DNA of 64,000 bases, taken from Wenzhouxiangella sp. AB-CW3. Its GTDB lineage: Bacteria; Pseudomonadota; Gammaproteobacteria; Xanthomonadales; Wenzhouxiangellaceae. A program made the position numbers and the translations under genes. The DNA is taken from contig NZ_CP061368.1 of NCBI RefSeq assembly GCF_014725735.1, forward strand, positions 2,557,225 through 2,621,224, given 5' to 3'. Shown piece by piece: positions 39,262-48,167 of the stretch. The notes beneath the pieces were generated by a model that was given only the letters and a program-made list of their open reading frames with translations, had not been told where the DNA came from and ran no database searches. Within the stretch, counting starts at the first letter, position 1, and every line of letters starts with the position of its first letter.

Positions 39262-41696
39262 CCCTGACCATCATTGCTTTGCTGTTCCTGACGCTTGCGG
39301 CCACGGCCTGGTTTCGGGCGCCGGGCTGGCTTGCCGTTGTCCTCGCTCTTGCCGCCCTGGTCGCCGCCATCGCCACCCCGGCGGGCTGGCCAGCAGTGGT
39401 GATCGGCCTGCTGGCGGCGCTGGTGCTGGTACCACTGGGTCTGCCGCCACTTCGCCAGGCGCTGATCTCCAATCGCCTGTTCGGCTGGTTCAAGTCGGTG
39501 CTGCCACCGATGTCGGCCACCGAGCGCGAAGCACTCGATGCCGGCACCGTGTGGTGGGATGCCGAGCTGTTTTCCGGGCGTCCACGCTGGAAGACCCTGT
39601 TCGAGATGAACAAGCCAGGCCTGAGCGAACGCGAACAGGCGTTCATCGACAACGAGGTCGAAGAACTGTGCGCGATGATCGATGACTGGCAGGTCAACCA
39701 CGAGTTGAACGACCTGCCCCCGGAAGTCTGGCAATTCATCCGCGAGAAGAAATTCCTGAGCATGATCATCCCGCGGGAATACGGCGGGCTGGACTTTTCC
39801 GCCCAGGGTAACGCCGCGGTGGTGACCAAGATTGCCAGCCGCAGCCTGTCAGCGGCAGTCACGGTGATGGTGCCCAACTCGCTCGGCCCGGGCGAGCTGC
39901 TGATGCATTTCGGCACTGACGAGCAGAAAAACCACTACCTGCCCCGCCTGGCCTCGGGCGAAGAGATCCCCTGCTTTGCCCTGACCTCGCCGCTGGCCGG
40001 TTCCGATGCCGCTTCCATGCCCGACGAGGGCATCGTGTGCAAGGACAAGTTCAACGGCAAGGAAGTGCTGGGCCTGAAAGTCAGCTGGGACAAGCGCTAT
40101 ATCACCCTGGCCCCGGTGGCCACCGTGCTCGGCCTGGCCTTCAAGGCACGCGACCCGGATGGGTTGCTCGGCGGCAAGGAGAACCTGGGCATTACCTGTG
40201 CCCTGATTCCAACCGACACACCGGGTGTCGAACTCGGCGATCGCCATCGCCCCGGCGGCGCCACGTTCATGAATGGCCCGACGCGCGGCAAGGATGTTTT
40301 CATTCCACTGGACTGGGTGATCGGCGGAAGCGAACGCGTCGGCCAGGGCTGGCGCATGCTGATGCATTGCCTGGCCGCCGGCCGCGCCATCTCGCTGCCG
40401 GCCCAGAGTGTCGCCAACGGCAAGCTGACCAGCATGACCACAGGCGCTTACGCCCGGGTACGCTACCAGTTCAAGCAGCCCATTGGTCATTTCGAGGGGA
40501 TCGAGGAGCCACTGGCGCGCATCGGCGGCGAGACCTACCGCATGGAGGCCGCCCACAAGCTCACGCTGAGCGCGCTGGATGCCGGCGAGAAACCGGTCGT
40601 GCTCTCGGCCATTCTCAAGGCCTACCTGACCGAAGCCAACCGCCGCGTGCTCAACGACGCCATGGACGTGCATGGCGGCAAGGCCGTGGTCGAGGGTCCG
40701 GGCAATTACCTGGCCATACCCTTCCAGGCCATTCCGGTGGCCATCACCGTAGAAGGTGCGAACATCCTGACCCGTTCGATGATCGTGTTCGGCCAGGGCG
40801 CGATCCGCTGCCATCCCTACCTGCTCAAGGAAATGGAGGCAGCGGCCGACGACGACGCCAGGGCCTTCGACCGGGCGCTGTGGGCGCATGTCGGCTTCCT
40901 GATCTCCAATACCCTGAGAACCCCGGTGCTGGGACTGACCGGCGGCCGGCTCAGCGGCAGCCCGGTGTCCGGCCCGACGGCGCGCTACTACCGCCGCATC
41001 AACCGGCTCAGTGCCGCCTTTACCCTGATCGCCGACCTGTGCCTGCTGATCCTGGGCGGCAAGTTCAAGTTCAAGGAAAAACTCTCCGGCCGCCTGGCCG
41101 ATGCCCTGGCCCACCTCTACATGGCCTCGGCCACGCTCAGGCGCTTCGAAGACGATGGCCGTCCCGAAGACGATCTGCCGGTCATGCGCTGGGCGGTCGA
41201 GGACAGCCTGCACCAGGTCGAAGAAGCGCTTTACGGCGTATTGCGCAACTTCCCCGTGCCCACGCTCGGCCCGGTGCTGCGCGTTATGGCCTTCCCGTGG
41301 GGGCGCCGCCATCACCGCAGTGACGACCGCACCGGCCATCGTATAGCCCGCCTGCTGCTCGAGGACTCGGCCACCCGCCGGCGCCTGATCGACGGTGCTT
41401 TCGAGTCAAAGGCGGACGATGGTGCCGGCGTACTGCTGCAGGCATTCGCCGCCGTACTCAAGGCCGCCCCGGCCGAAATGGCGGTGCGCAATGCGCTCAA
41501 GGCCGTGCCCAACCCGCTCAACGTCGATGAACTCTGCGCCAAAGCCGTCGAGGCCGGCGTGATCAGCGAAGAACAGGCCGCCGACCTCAAGCGCGCTCAG
41601 GAGCTAAGCGCGAAGGTCATCGCCGTGGACGAATTCACTCCGGAGGAAAGCGGCGGCCAGCAAAGCCTGGAACCGCCACAGGCCGCTGCCGGGTAA
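39258..41696 (+). CDS. fadE: Long-chain acyl-CoA dehydrogenase FadE
   Basis: An 812-aa protein of the E. coli FadE kind, far longer than the usual 380-aa enzymes. Two or three N-terminal hydrophobic segments (residues about 4-62) are followed by an acyl-CoA dehydrogenase core: FLSMIIPREYGGLDFSAQGN, PCFALTSPLAGSDAASMPDEG and GPTRGKDVFIPLDWVIGG. The region NDAMDVHGGKAVVEGPGNYLA comes after. A C-terminal DUF1974-type domain of about 280 residues (RTPVLGLTGGRLSGSPV onward) closes it. It introduces the trans-2 double bond in acyl-CoA, the first step of beta-oxidation, near the inner membrane. It is translationally coupled to the TetR gene. Confidence 0.95.
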   Translation: MTLTIIALLFLTLAATAWFRAPGWLAVVLALAALVAAIATPAGWPAVVIGLLAALVLVPLGLPPLRQALISNRLFGWFKSVLPPMSATEREALDAGTVWWDAELFSGRPRWKTLFEMNKPGLSEREQAFIDNEVEELCAMIDDWQVNHELNDLPPEVWQFIREKKFLSMIIPREYGGLDFSAQGNAAVVTKIASRSLSAAVTVMVPNSLGPGELLMHFGTDEQKNHYLPRLASGEEIPCFALTSPLAGSDAASMPDEGIVCKDKFNGKEVLGLKVSWDKRYITLAPVATVLGLAFKARDPDGLLGGKENLGITCALIPTDTPGVELGDRHRPGGATFMNGPTRGKDVFIPLDWVIGGSERVGQGWRMLMHCLAAGRAISLPAQSVANGKLTSMTTGAYARVRYQFKQPIGHFEGIEEPLARIGGETYRMEAAHKLTLSALDAGEKPVVLSAILKAYLTEANRRVLNDAMDVHGGKAVVEGPGNYLAIPFQAIPVAITVEGANILTRSMIVFGQGAIRCHPYLLKEMEAAADDDARAFDRALWAHVGFLISNTLRTPVLGLTGGRLSGSPVSGPTARYYRRINRLSAAFTLIADLCLLILGGKFKFKEKLSGRLADALAHLYMASATLRRFEDDGRPEDDLPVMRWAVEDSLHQVEEALYGVLRNFPVPTLGPVLRVMAFPWGRRHHRSDDRTGHRIARLLLEDSATRRRLIDGAFESKADDGAGVLLQAFAAVLKAAPAEMAVRNALKAVPNPLNVDELCAKAVEAGVISEEQAADLKRAQELSAKVIAVDEFTPEESGGQQSLEPPQAAAG

Positions 41697-41701
41697 AGAT
41701 G

Positions 41702-41788
41702 TTCACCACGGAGACACAGAGAGCACAGAGAACTGAAAAGACTTCAACTTCCAGTTTTTCTCTGTGAGCTCTGTGTCTCTGTGGTGAA
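41702..41788 (+). repeat. Long imperfect hairpin repeat (CACAGAG units) after fadE
   Basis: The 31-base arm 41702-41732 (TTCACCACGGAGACACAGAG and more) is the reverse complement of 41758-41788 at 28 of 31 positions. The right arm is followed by AGTTTTTT, so the structure could also act as an intrinsic terminator between fadE and the next gene. The arms are built of ACAGAG-like repeated units. Confidence 0.85.
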
Positions 41789-41826
41789 AGTTTTTTCGAG
41801 AAACTGCTCAGCTAAAAGGATTAGCA

Positions 41827-44193
41827 ATGACCGATCACAAACTCACCGTTCGACGTGCCGCGGTACTGGGTGCCGGGGTGATGGGGGCGCAGATTGCCGC
41901 CCATCTGGCCGCCGCCGGTATTCCCGTGGATCTGTTCGATCTGCCATCTGATGAGGGCAAGCGCAGCCGCATCGCCGACGAGGCGCGCAAGAAGCTGGCC
42001 AAGCAGAAGCCGGCACCGCTGGCCCGCAAGGGCCTGGCCGAGTTCATCACCCCGCGCAACTACGACGATGACCTGGAGCAACTGGCCCGGTGCGATTTCA
42101 TCATCGAGGCCATCGTCGAGCGCATGGACATCAAGCAGGACCTCTACGAGAAGATCGGTCCGCATATCGGCGCCGACGCCCTGTTTGTCACCAACACCTC
42201 GGGCCTGTCAATTACCGAGCTGGCCGGCGTGGTGCCCGAGGCGCTCAGGTCGCGCTTCTGCGGCGTGCATTTCTTCAATCCGCCGCGCTACATGCACTTA
42301 GTCGAGCTGATTCCGCATGCCGGCACCGAAGGCCGCATTCTCGATCTGCTCGAAGACTTCCTCACCCGTACCCTGGGCAAGGGCGTGGTGCGCTGCCGCG
42401 ACACGGCCAACTTCATCGCCAACCGCGTGGGCGTGTTCACCATGTGGTCTACCATGCACCATGCCGAACGCCTCGGCCTGCCCTTCGACACCGTCGACGC
42501 GCTGACCGGCCCGGCCATCGGCCGCCCCAAGAGCGCGACCTTCCGCCTGGCCGACGTGGTCGGGCTCGACACCATGGCCAACGTCATTCGCACCATGGAC
42601 GCCAAGCTCGAAGACGATCCCTGGCATGCCTGGTTCCAGGCACCCGGCTGGCTGCAGAAACTGATCGAGGCCGGCGCGCTGGGCCAGAAGGCCGGCGCCG
42701 GCGTGTTCCGCAAGGACGGCAAGGAGATCAAGGTCTTCGATCCCGAGTCGGGAGATTACCGCGCCACCGACTACAGCGTGCGCGACGAGGTCAAGCAAAT
42801 CCTGGCGATCAAGGATCCGGGCGAGAAGCTGGCCACACTGGCCAAAGGCGAGTATCCGGAAACGGACTTCCTGTGGGCCATCCACCGCGACCTGTTCCAT
42901 TACTGCGCCTATCACCTGGCCGAGATCGCCGAATCGGCACGCGAGATCGACCTGGCCATGCGCTGGGGTTACGGCTGGAATGCCGGGCCGTTCGAACAGT
43001 GGCAGGCGGCCGGCTGGAAGCAGGTGGCCGAACTGATTGATGCCGACATCCGCGGCGGCAAGACCGAAGTGGAGGCCGGCCTGCCCAAGTGGGTGGCCGA
43101 GGTCGAGGGCGCCCACGGGCCGGGTGGGTCCTGGTCACCGTCGGCGGGCGAATACAGCCCGCGTCCGGACCTGCCGGTTTACCAGCGCCAGTACCAGCCG
43201 GTGCGTCTGCTCGGCGAAGCGCATCACGACGGCCAGACCGTGGAGGAAACCGATGCCATTCGCCTTTGGACACTTAACGATGACGTGCTGATTGCCAGCC
43301 TCAAGACCAAGATGGGCGTGATCGACAATGGCGTGGTCGATGGCCTGAACAAGGCGCTGGACCGTGCCGAGGCCGGTTTCGAGGGCCTGGTGATCTGGCA
43401 GCCCAAGGGGCCGTTCTCCGCCGGCGCCAACCTCAAGGCCGCCGCCGAAGCCATTCAGCGCGGTGATTTCGACAGCGTACGCACCCTGATCGAAGGCTTC
43501 CAGGACGTGAATCTGCGCATGCGCTACTCGACTGCGCCCTCGGTCGCCGCCATGCGCGGACTGGCCCTGGGGGGCGGACTGGAGCTGGCCATGCATGCCT
43601 CGCGTCGCGTGGCTCATCTGGAAAGCTACATGGGCCTGGTCGAGGCCGGCGTCGGCCTGCTGCCGGCCGGTGGCGGACTGGCCACACTGGCACTGCAGAT
43701 CAACGCCGACACCGCCGCCGGCGATACCTGGCCGTTGATGGAAAAACGCTACAAGCAGGTGGCCATGGGCCAGGTGGCCGGTTCGGCCATGGAAGCCCGG
43801 GAAATGGGATACCTCAGGCCCGAAGACCAGATCGTGATGCACGAGCACGAACTGCTGCATGCCGCCCACCACCAGGTGCGCGCCCTGGCCGCCGCCGGCT
43901 ACCGCCCCGAACACGCCGCCAGCTTCCCGGCCGCCGGCGATGTCGGTATCGCCACGCTCAAGATGCTGCTGGTCAACATGCTCGAAGGTCATTTCATTTC
44001 CGATCACGACTTCGAGATCGGCGAGCGCATTGCCACCGTGCTCTGCGGCGGTGCAATCGACCGCAACACCCCGGTCAACGAACAGTGGCTGCACCACCTC
44101 GAGCGCGAGCACTTCCTCGAGCTGTGTGCGATGGAGAAGACGCAGGAGCGTATTGGGCACATGCTGAAGACGGGGAAGCCGTTGAGGAATTGA
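41827..44193 (+). CDS. fadN: 3-hydroxyacyl-CoA dehydrogenase/enoyl-CoA hydratase, FadN type
   Basis: A 788-aa bifunctional enzyme. It starts with the NAD-binding dehydrogenase (AAVLGAGVMGAQIAAHLAAAG; VHFFNPPRYMHLVELI; NFIANRVGVF) and ends with the crotonase-type hydratase (GLVIWQPKGPFSAGANLK; MRGLALGGGLELAMHASRRVAH; VEAGVGLLPAGGG). This order is opposite to E. coli FadB/FadJ and matches Bacillus FadN. It converts trans-2-enoyl-CoA to 3-ketoacyl-CoA through the L-3-hydroxy intermediate. With the thiolase encoded downstream and FadE upstream it completes the beta-oxidation cycle. ATG 41827 follows AGGATTAGCA. Confidence 0.94.
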   Translation: MTDHKLTVRRAAVLGAGVMGAQIAAHLAAAGIPVDLFDLPSDEGKRSRIADEARKKLAKQKPAPLARKGLAEFITPRNYDDDLEQLARCDFIIEAIVERMDIKQDLYEKIGPHIGADALFVTNTSGLSITELAGVVPEALRSRFCGVHFFNPPRYMHLVELIPHAGTEGRILDLLEDFLTRTLGKGVVRCRDTANFIANRVGVFTMWSTMHHAERLGLPFDTVDALTGPAIGRPKSATFRLADVVGLDTMANVIRTMDAKLEDDPWHAWFQAPGWLQKLIEAGALGQKAGAGVFRKDGKEIKVFDPESGDYRATDYSVRDEVKQILAIKDPGEKLATLAKGEYPETDFLWAIHRDLFHYCAYHLAEIAESAREIDLAMRWGYGWNAGPFEQWQAAGWKQVAELIDADIRGGKTEVEAGLPKWVAEVEGAHGPGGSWSPSAGEYSPRPDLPVYQRQYQPVRLLGEAHHDGQTVEETDAIRLWTLNDDVLIASLKTKMGVIDNGVVDGLNKALDRAEAGFEGLVIWQPKGPFSAGANLKAAAEAIQRGDFDSVRTLIEGFQDVNLRMRYSTAPSVAAMRGLALGGGLELAMHASRRVAHLESYMGLVEAGVGLLPAGGGLATLALQINADTAAGDTWPLMEKRYKQVAMGQVAGSAMEAREMGYLRPEDQIVMHEHELLHAAHHQVRALAAAGYRPEHAASFPAAGDVGIATLKMLLVNMLEGHFISDHDFEIGERIATVLCGGAIDRNTPVNEQWLHHLEREHFLELCAMEKTQERIGHMLKTGKPLRN

Positions 44194-44199
44194 CATAAA

Positions 44200-44346
44200 G
44201 GTTTCAGGGTTCAGGGTTCAGGATTCAGGTTTCAGGAATGGCTTCGACATAGCCTGTTGCCTCTTCAGCGAATACCGACGCGACCCCATTGGCGTGACTC
44301 CAAGCGCTCATCGAGGCCCGCCCTGAACCCTGAAACCTGAACCCTT
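44200..44346 (+). repeat. Inverted array of TTCAGGG/CCCTGAA units between fadN and fadA
   Basis: Left arm 44200-44236 is a run of GGTTTCAGGGTTCAGGG-like heptamers. Right arm 44321-44346 is the complementary CCCTGAACCCTGAAACCTG run. About 85 bases of unrelated sequence lie between. The array separates two genes that act in one pathway, so it may affect relative expression through folding of the mRNA (inference). Confidence 0.85.
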
Positions 44347-44372
44347 CATTTAGACAACCGAGGACTCAAGCA

Positions 44373-45554
44373 ATGAGTGACGCATATGTAGTAGCCGCTG
44401 TGAGGACGCCCGTCGCGCGGGCGTTCAAGGGCGCATTCAGGAATTACCGGCCTGACGATCTGCTGGCCGATGCGCTGAGATCCGCGCTGGCCGAGGTGCC
44501 GGAGCTCGATCCTGGCCGGGTCGAGGACGTGATCGTGGGCTGTGCCATGCCCGAGGCCGAACAGGGCATGAACGTGGCCCGCATCGGTGCCTTGCTGGCC
44601 GGCCTGCCCGACACCGTGCCGGGCGTGACCGTCAACCGCTTCTGCTCGTCCGGCCTGCAAACCGTAGCCATGGCCGCCGACCGCATCCGGCTCGGTGAGG
44701 CCGATGTAATGATTGCCGCCGGCACCGAAACCATGACCATGGTGCCCATGATGGGCCACAAGGTGGCCATGAATCCGAAGGTATTTTCCGACGACAATGT
44801 CGCGATTGCCTACGGCATGGGCATTACCGCCGAGAAGGTGGCGAAGGAATGGAATGTCAGCCGCCAGGATCAGGATGAGTTTGCCTACCAGTCGCACCAA
44901 AAGGCGCTTGCGGCCATCGATGGCGGCGAGTTCACGGAGATCCGCCCGGTCACCGTGACCAACCGAATCCCCGACCCGAAGAGCGGCCAGGTGCGTGAAA
45001 TCGAAACCGTGGTCGACACCGACGAGGGCCCGCGCCGTGACACCGCGCCCGAGGCGCTGGGCAAGCTCAGACCCGTGTTCGACGCCAAGGGATCGGTCAC
45101 CGCCGGCACCAGCTCGCAGATGTCCGATGGCGCCGGTGCGCTGATCCTGGTCTCCGAGCGCGTGGTCAAGGAACTGAACCTCGAGCCGCTGGCCGTATTC
45201 CGCGGCTTTTCGGTCGCCGGCGTGCGCCCGGAGGTCATGGGCATCGGGCCGATCGAGGCCATTCCCAAAGTGCTCGGCCAGACCGGAATCAACAAAGACG
45301 ACCTCGACTGGATCGAACTCAATGAGGCCTTCGCCGCCCAGGCCCTGGCCGTCATGCGCACCACCGAGCTGGATCCCGAGAAGGTCAACCCGCTCGGCGG
45401 CGCCATCGCACTGGGTCATCCATTGGGTGCGACGGGGGCAATCCTGTCAGCCAAGCTGATTCATGGCCTCAAGCGGCGCCAGCAGCGCTATGGCATGGTC
45501 ACGATGTGCATCGGCACCGGCATGGGTGCGGCCGGCATCTTCGAGCGGGTCTGA
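44373..45554 (+). CDS. fadA: Acetyl-CoA C-acyltransferase (3-ketoacyl-CoA thiolase)
   Basis: A 393-aa thiolase. The nucleophilic Cys is in VNRFCSSGLQT (about residue 90), the catalytic His in GGAIALGHPLGATGA and the second Cys in MCIGTGMGAAGIFE. The opening SDAYVVAAVRTPVARAFKGAFRN is typical. It cleaves 3-ketoacyl-CoA with CoA to acetyl-CoA and a shortened acyl-CoA, the last step of the beta-oxidation spiral. It should form the complex with the FadN product. It is separated from fadN by a repeat array rather than being tightly coupled. Confidence 0.95.
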   Translation: MSDAYVVAAVRTPVARAFKGAFRNYRPDDLLADALRSALAEVPELDPGRVEDVIVGCAMPEAEQGMNVARIGALLAGLPDTVPGVTVNRFCSSGLQTVAMAADRIRLGEADVMIAAGTETMTMVPMMGHKVAMNPKVFSDDNVAIAYGMGITAEKVAKEWNVSRQDQDEFAYQSHQKALAAIDGGEFTEIRPVTVTNRIPDPKSGQVREIETVVDTDEGPRRDTAPEALGKLRPVFDAKGSVTAGTSSQMSDGAGALILVSERVVKELNLEPLAVFRGFSVAGVRPEVMGIGPIEAIPKVLGQTGINKDDLDWIELNEAFAAQALAVMRTTELDPEKVNPLGGAIALGHPLGATGAILSAKLIHGLKRRQQRYGMVTMCIGTGMGAAGIFERV

Positions 45555-45573
45555 AGAACCGAAGAACACACCA

Positions 45574-45621
45574 TTAACCCGGCAGGTATGTTAATCCGGC
45601 CGGTATTTTGATCACATTCAG
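45574..45621. mobile_element. Relict ends of MITE family B
   Basis: TTAACCCGGCAGGTATG (45574-45590) and then TTAATCCGGCCGGTATTTTG (45591-45610) plus ATCACATTCAG both resemble the terminal repeat of MITE B (26823). They stand head to tail and no partner end or hairpin core follows, so these are decayed remains just downstream of fadA. Confidence 0.65.
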
Positions 45622-45648
45622 CCGACTCTATAGGAAGGATTGATATTG

Positions 45649-45751
45649 AACCGCGGATGAACGCAGATAAACGCGGATTGGTTGAGTCGCAAACAATTAA
45701 CAAGTCATCAACAAGAATTGATCTGCGTTCATCAGCGTTCATCTGCGGTTT
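45649..45751 (+). repeat. Inverted array of GATGAACGC/GCGTTCATC units
   Basis: Left arm 45649-45678 (CCGCGGATGAACGCAGATAA and following) pairs with right arm 45721-45751 (ATCTGCGTTCATCAGCGTTC and following). An AT-rich loop of about 40 bases lies between. It is another member of the inverted tandem-repeat class in this window, with its own unit. Confidence 0.85.
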
Positions 45752-45799
45752 CTTAAATCAAGACAGGCCCACGTCTGAAAAGCATGCGAAATCAGGCAC

Positions 45800-45960
45800 A
45801 AAAAAAAGGCGGCAACAGCTAGCGCTGTGCCGCCTAACCCCCAACGGGGCATGGCCCCGGGGTGCGCCCGTACCAGCAAACGGGCTTTCCTCTACCAACC
45901 TGTTGAGAAACAGTTTGCCACTCACGCACGTTGGGGCAAACCCGCAAATCAACGTCATCT
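45800..45960 (-). ncRNA. Candidate structured RNA ending in an intrinsic terminator
   Basis: Read on the minus strand, this gene-free stretch holds CTGTT-TCTC-AACAG, CCCGT-N8-ACGGG and GGGGC-CAT-GCCCC hairpins. It ends with AGGCGGCA paired to TGCCGCCT (45807-45814 with 45828-45835 on the plus strand) and a run of at least seven U. It lies downstream of the FAD oxidoreductase gene. It could be a separate small RNA or the folded 3' end of that message. I match it to no known family. The terminator is clearer (about 0.8) than the RNA call. Confidence 0.45.
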
Positions 45961-45971
45961 TTTGTACGAAA

Positions 45972-45991
45972 TTTCCTACATGTGTAGGAAA
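45972..45991. promoter_or_regulatory. Perfect 9-bp dyad TTTCCTACATGTGTAGGAAA
   Basis: Nine-base arms around a TG centre lie four bases past the stop codon of the minus-strand oxidoreductase gene and upstream of the candidate RNA. It could be a protein binding site for the RNA's promoter or an mRNA 3' hairpin. No U-tract follows on either strand, so it is a poor intrinsic terminator. Confidence 0.45.
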
Positions 45992-45995
45992 AGTA

Positions 45996-47309
45996 TTACA
46001 GGGGGTGCTGTCTGCCCAGCCAGCGCTCCCTGAGCGCATCCAGCAGCTGCCGGTACCAGTAGTAACCCTGAATCCCGGCCCTGCCCACCGGGCCACCGCC
46101 CCAGATGGGCGGCCATCGCGAAAAGGCCTGCAGACGGCCGCCATCGCCGGTCAGCGCCTCGGCCAGCACCTCGCCGGACAGCGTGGTCGTCGCCATGCCA
46201 TGCCCACCGAAAGCCAGGCCGTACCAGAGACCGTTCGGCTGCCGTCCGATCAGGGGCATCTGGTGACGCGCGTAGCTCATCCACCCGCCCCAGGCGTACT
46301 CCAGCCGCACACCGCGCAGCTCCGGAAAGACCCGGGCAAGATCCCGTGCCATCAGGCGCCGAATGGCTGCTGGCGAACGAGCCGCCATCGAGATCCGTCC
46401 GCCCCAGAGCAGCCTTCGGTCCGGCAGCGGGCGGTAATAGTCAAAGGCAAAACGGGTGTCGTACACGGCCACCGGTGCAGGCAGGACCTCCTGCAATCGA
46501 ACCCCCAGCGGCTCGGTCACGGCAATATAAGTGGCGACCGGTTGCAGGGCGCGCTGCACGGGGCGATGCAGCCGTCGGTCATAACCGCCCGTGGTCAGCA
46601 CGACCTCATCGGCCTCGACCTGGCCATGATCGCAGCGCAGACGCCAGCGACCGTGCTCGCGGTCGATCGAACGCACCGGGCTGTGGGCCAGCACCGCTCC
46701 GCCATGATTCTCAATCACCTCGGCCAGGCCGAGCAGGTATCGCAGCGGGTGAAAATGGAAACTGCCTGGCTCGTGCAGGCCACAGCCGTAGCGATGACTG
46801 CAAACCTGCTCGCGCAAGGCCTTGCGGTCGAGCAGGTCCAGTCCGAACCCGAGCTCATCCGGCCACCGCTTCGCCATGGTCGAAAGCACCGCATCGTCGC
46901 CGAACCAGTCGGCAAGCACCACGCCCGCATCGTTGATCTGGCAGTCGATGCCATGCCTGTCGGCACGATGTCGCATCAGCGACACGGCCTCCCGGGTCCA
47001 GCCATGCAGGGTCCGGGCCGCCGTGCTGCCCAGTTGTTCAACCAGGGCCTCGTTGTCGAGCGAGTAGCCGGCGAAGACAAATCCACCGTTGCGCCCGGAG
47101 GCCCCGGCGCCGGGCATGGCGGCATCGATCACACAGACATCGCGCTGCCCGCGCTCGATTAGCCCCAGGGCCGTCGACAGGCCCGCCAGCCCGGCCCCGA
47201 CAATGGCCACACGATAGCGATGCAGGCCCGAGACAGAGGCAAAATCAGGCTGTGGCGCGGTGGCCTGGTACCAGGTACTCCCCGGCCACCGATGATCGAG
47301 CAACTTCAT
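45996..47309 (-). CDS. FAD-dependent amine/amino-acid oxidoreductase (DAO family, PuuB-like)
   Basis: A 437-aa protein. The Rossmann FAD site is VAIVGAGLAGLSTALGLIERG with ASGRNGGFVFAG just after. The C-terminal half has WGGWMSYARHQMPLIGRQPNGLWYGLAFGGHGMATTTLSGE, typical of gamma-glutamylputrescine oxidoreductase-like enzymes. The N-terminus WPGSTWYQATAP also matches that group. It would oxidise an amine or imino acid and release hydrogen peroxide or reduce an acceptor. The substrate is not clear. It is divergent from phhA, and its mRNA probably ends at the terminator near 45807-45835. Confidence 0.87.
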   Translation of the reverse strand: MKLLDHRWPGSTWYQATAPQPDFASVSGLHRYRVAIVGAGLAGLSTALGLIERGQRDVCVIDAAMPGAGASGRNGGFVFAGYSLDNEALVEQLGSTAARTLHGWTREAVSLMRHRADRHGIDCQINDAGVVLADWFGDDAVLSTMAKRWPDELGFGLDLLDRKALREQVCSHRYGCGLHEPGSFHFHPLRYLLGLAEVIENHGGAVLAHSPVRSIDREHGRWRLRCDHGQVEADEVVLTTGGYDRRLHRPVQRALQPVATYIAVTEPLGVRLQEVLPAPVAVYDTRFAFDYYRPLPDRRLLWGGRISMAARSPAAIRRLMARDLARVFPELRGVRLEYAWGGWMSYARHQMPLIGRQPNGLWYGLAFGGHGMATTTLSGEVLAEALTGDGGRLQAFSRWPPIWGGGPVGRAGIQGYYWYRQLLDALRERWLGRQHPL

Positions 47310-47364
47310 GGATCACCACGCGCGGGATGATAAACTGGGGCAAAAGCAATTCAAGGAGGTACAC

Positions 47365-48165
47365 ATGGGCAAGTCGACCAAGTATGAAGCCAAGGTGCCT
47401 GACGAGAACGGGATCATTCCGTACAGCGATGAAGAGCATAGCGTGTGGCGCGACCTCTATGCACGCCAGATCGACATCATCGACGGACGGGTCTGCCAGG
47501 AGTTTTCCGACGGGCTGGAGATCCTGAACCTGCCCACCGACCGGATTCCCCAGCCCAAAGAGGTCTCGGAGGTGCTGTATGAACGCACCGGGTGGCAAGT
47601 GGCCCCGGTTCCCGCGCTGATCAACTTCGATCGCTTCTTCAAGCTGCTTGCGGAGAAAAAGTTTCCCGCCGCCTCGTTCATTCGTTCGCGCGAGGAAATG
47701 GATTACCTGCAGGAGCCGGATATCTTCCACGAGATCTTCGGCCATACCACCATGCTGACCCACCAGGCCTTTGCCGACTTCACGCACGCTTACGGTCTGG
47801 CTGGCGTCAAGGCCAGCAAGAAGGAACGCGTCTTTCTGGCGCGCCTGTACTGGTTCACCGTAGAGTTCGGACTGATCAACACGCGCGACGGCGTACGCAT
47901 CTACGGCGGCGGCATTGCCTCGTCTCCGGGCGAGACGGTTTACTCGCTGGAAAGCGACGAACCGATGCGTCGGCCCTTCGACCCGATCGATGCGCTCAGA
48001 ACCCCGTATCGAATCGATATCTACCAGAGCGTCTACTACATTCTCGAACGCATGGACGACCTGTTCGGCCTGGCCGGGGAGGACCTGCTCGGTCTGATTC
48101 GCAAGGCCCGTGCGCTTGGAGAATTCGAACCCACGTATCCACCCAAGGAGAAGGAAGCAGCCTGA
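47365..48165 (+). CDS. phhA: Phenylalanine 4-monooxygenase
   Basis: A 266-aa pterin-dependent hydroxylase. ATG 47365 has a strong AGGAGG-type site just before. The iron ligands are His122 and His127 in FHEIFGHTTML and Glu167 in TVEFGLIN. SSPGETVYSL and the PPxD-like NFDRFFKLL regions are present. It converts phenylalanine to tyrosine using tetrahydrobiopterin and oxygen. The next gene encodes the dehydratase that recycles the pterin, 2 bp downstream, so the two form a functional pair. Length is typical of the bacterial single-domain enzyme. Confidence 0.97.
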   Translation: MGKSTKYEAKVPDENGIIPYSDEEHSVWRDLYARQIDIIDGRVCQEFSDGLEILNLPTDRIPQPKEVSEVLYERTGWQVAPVPALINFDRFFKLLAEKKFPAASFIRSREEMDYLQEPDIFHEIFGHTTMLTHQAFADFTHAYGLAGVKASKKERVFLARLYWFTVEFGLINTRDGVRIYGGGIASSPGETVYSLESDEPMRRPFDPIDALRTPYRIDIYQSVYYILERMDDLFGLAGEDLLGLIRKARALGEFEPTYPPKEKEAA

Positions 48166-48167
48166 TC

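Noticed and set aside
45830..45920. tRNA or known riboswitch on the minus strand
   Set aside because: No T-loop GTTCRANNC/acceptor geometry is found, and no metabolic gene follows the element in the right orientation.
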